This document shows positions 15,102-16,062 of a stretch of DNA of 16,062 nt, piece after piece (the first letter of the stretch is position 1; the number at the start of each line of letters is the position of its first letter). Source of the DNA: Candidatus Marinamargulisbacteria bacterium SCGC AAA071-K20 (GTDB lineage Bacteria > Margulisbacteria > Marinamargulisbacteria > GCA-2716485 > AAA071-K20); NCBI GenBank assembly GCA_003265975.1, contig QFBU01000029.1:1-16062 (forward strand). Direction: 5' to 3'. Below the pieces are notes generated by a model. The model saw only the letters and a program-made list of their open reading frames with translations, did no database searches and was not told the DNA's origin. A program made the translations under genes and the position numbers.

Positions 15102-16062
15102 GATTTAGCCTTTGATTTGGAACTTTGCTTTCGTCGTTTCGCGTCTCGTGCTTGAGATTTTTTGAGTGCTTTTAAAGCAGCCGCTTTTATTTTTTTGATT
15201 CGTATAGCCACTTTCTTAAGATATTTTGCCTGTGATCTTTTTTGTTGAGCAAGTCGTTTGTAGTATGCCTTGAGTTCGCCTACAATTCTGGTTTCTTCAT
15301 TTTCAAAATGTTCTTTTTTCTTTACTTTGTATTCTTCTCGCCGTCTTGTATGACGCATTTTTACAACTCTGTTTCCTATAGCTACTTGGAAAAGTTCTTT
15401 ACCAATGGCTAAGTTAGTTTCTCCAATAACCTCTTTTGATACTTGTTTCCATTGTTCTGTTTGAAAAAAAGAATTGTGGTACATATAGTCCACTTCTAGT
15501 TTGTAATTTTGACTGTCTTTGTCGATAATACCGTTTTCACCCATTAGCCCTATGTTGTCATTTAATACTCTCAAATTTACTTGGACGGCTTCTGAATTTT
15601 GATAACTCCACCCTTGTTGAGAAAGTTCTTTATACGATTCTTGAGGTTCGAATGTACCCACAACCGGCTCTAGTGTAGAAATCATTGTTCTGATTTTAGT
15701 ATAATAAGCTTCAGCTTCTGACTTTGTAGCAAACTCAAGAGTTAATGGGTCGCCTTCTTTAGCGTCCCAACCAGGTACCCATATTTCTTCGCCTCTCTCA
15801 TTTAATTCTTGATGATGAAATTCATTCCACTCTTCCCAACTTGAATTTGGGTAGACTTCTAGTTCATAGTTTCCATTAAGGTTTTCTTTTATTTTCGCCG
15901 TATTTGAGACACCTTCAGACTCTAAATTAGCGCCACTCATTGTTTCGTACATATCAAACAAGACATTATAGGTGTCCCGTATATTGGTATATCTTTCTTG
16001 GGTGGTTTCGCCAGCTTTCATTTTGTCTGCTAAATCGGCGAGGGTGAGTTGTTTACTTGTTG
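15098..16062 (-). CDS. unknown protein with very basic C-terminal tail (5' end outside window)
   Basis: Unrecognised. The frame is open from the window edge, reading TSKQLTLADLADKMKAGE across the first ATG at 16021. That ATG has no ribosome site, so the gene probably starts outside the window. The visible part is ~321 residues. The first two thirds are mixed and Trp/Tyr-containing (SSWEEWNEFHHQEL, EIWVPGWDAKEGDPLTLEFA). The last ~90 residues are extremely Lys/Arg-rich and helical (KKVAIRIKKIKAAALKALKK, ending KRRKQSSKSKAKS), suggesting binding to nucleic acid, acidic lipid or an acidic partner such as the tails of the downstream proteins. Its TGA overlaps the next ATG (ATGA). First visible gene of the operon. 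Confidence 0.75.
   Translation of the reverse strand, partial: TSKQLTLADLADKMKAGETTQERYTNIRDTYNVLFDMYETMSGANLESEGVSNTAKIKENLNGNYELEVYPNSSWEEWNEFHHQELNERGEEIWVPGWDAKEGDPLTLEFATKSEAEAYYTKIRTMISTLEPVVGTFEPQESYKELSQQGWSYQNSEAVQVNLRVLNDNIGLMGENGIIDKDSQNYKLEVDYMYHNSFFQTEQWKQVSKEVIGETNLAIGKELFQVAIGNRVVKMRHTRRREEYKVKKKEHFENEETRIVGELKAYYKRLAQQKRSQAKYLKKVAIRIKKIKAAALKALKKSQARDAKRRKQSSKSKAKS

Noticed and set aside
1..16062. tRNA, rRNA, CRISPR arrays and riboswitches
   Set aside because: No cloverleaf, rRNA-like conserved blocks, regularly spaced repeats or known leader motifs were seen by eye.

Overview
The window is AT-rich bacterial DNA, coding on both strands, with compact operons and an unusual amount of gene debris. 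I cannot fix the taxon from sequence alone. A long-form HPF, a FlgF/FlgG-like rod protein, a PutP-type symporter and a cluster of unrecognisable helical proteins suit an uncultured, deep-branching Gram-negative-type lineage. The mix of truncated, deleted and frameshifted genes beside intact ones suggests ongoing gene loss, as in host-associated or streamlined lineages (inference).

Layout. 1-1008 (minus): rpsF, ssb, then the start of a second ssb-like gene leaving the window, in one tightly coupled operon. 1192-2815: a GlmU-like uridylyltransferase (minus) without its acetyltransferase half, divergent from a long hibernation factor hpf (plus), with back-to-back promoters. 2812-4150: 1.3 kb of debris, consisting of an IS630-like transposase remnant (minus) and a eukaryotic-type Ser/Thr kinase pseudogene (plus) whose catalytic loop is gone. 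4158-8615 (plus): a well-formed promoter and a three-gene operon (MmsA-type CoA-acylating semialdehyde dehydrogenase, class III aminotransferase, Na+/solute symporter). It reads as uptake and degradation of a beta- or omega-amino acid such as beta-alanine. 8610-9023: a possible decayed minus-strand reading frame with a candidate groEL terminator inside it. 9007-10799 (minus): intact groEL preceded by a groES remnant that has lost its middle, including the GroEL-binding mobile loop. 10800-11129: no recognised gene. 11130-16062 (minus): an operon of four overlapping genes for charged, helical proteins of unknown function, ending 66 bp before a flagellar rod/hook-type protein.

How the genes work together. 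The 4.2-8.6 kb operon is a self-contained catabolic module: symporter imports, aminotransferase makes a semialdehyde, MmsA yields an acyl-CoA. The 11.1-16.1 kb operon is the best candidate for something undescribed: at least four proteins with no recognisable family, translationally coupled and next to an axial flagellar-type component, so possibly parts or substrates of a flagellar or type III secretion apparatus (inference).
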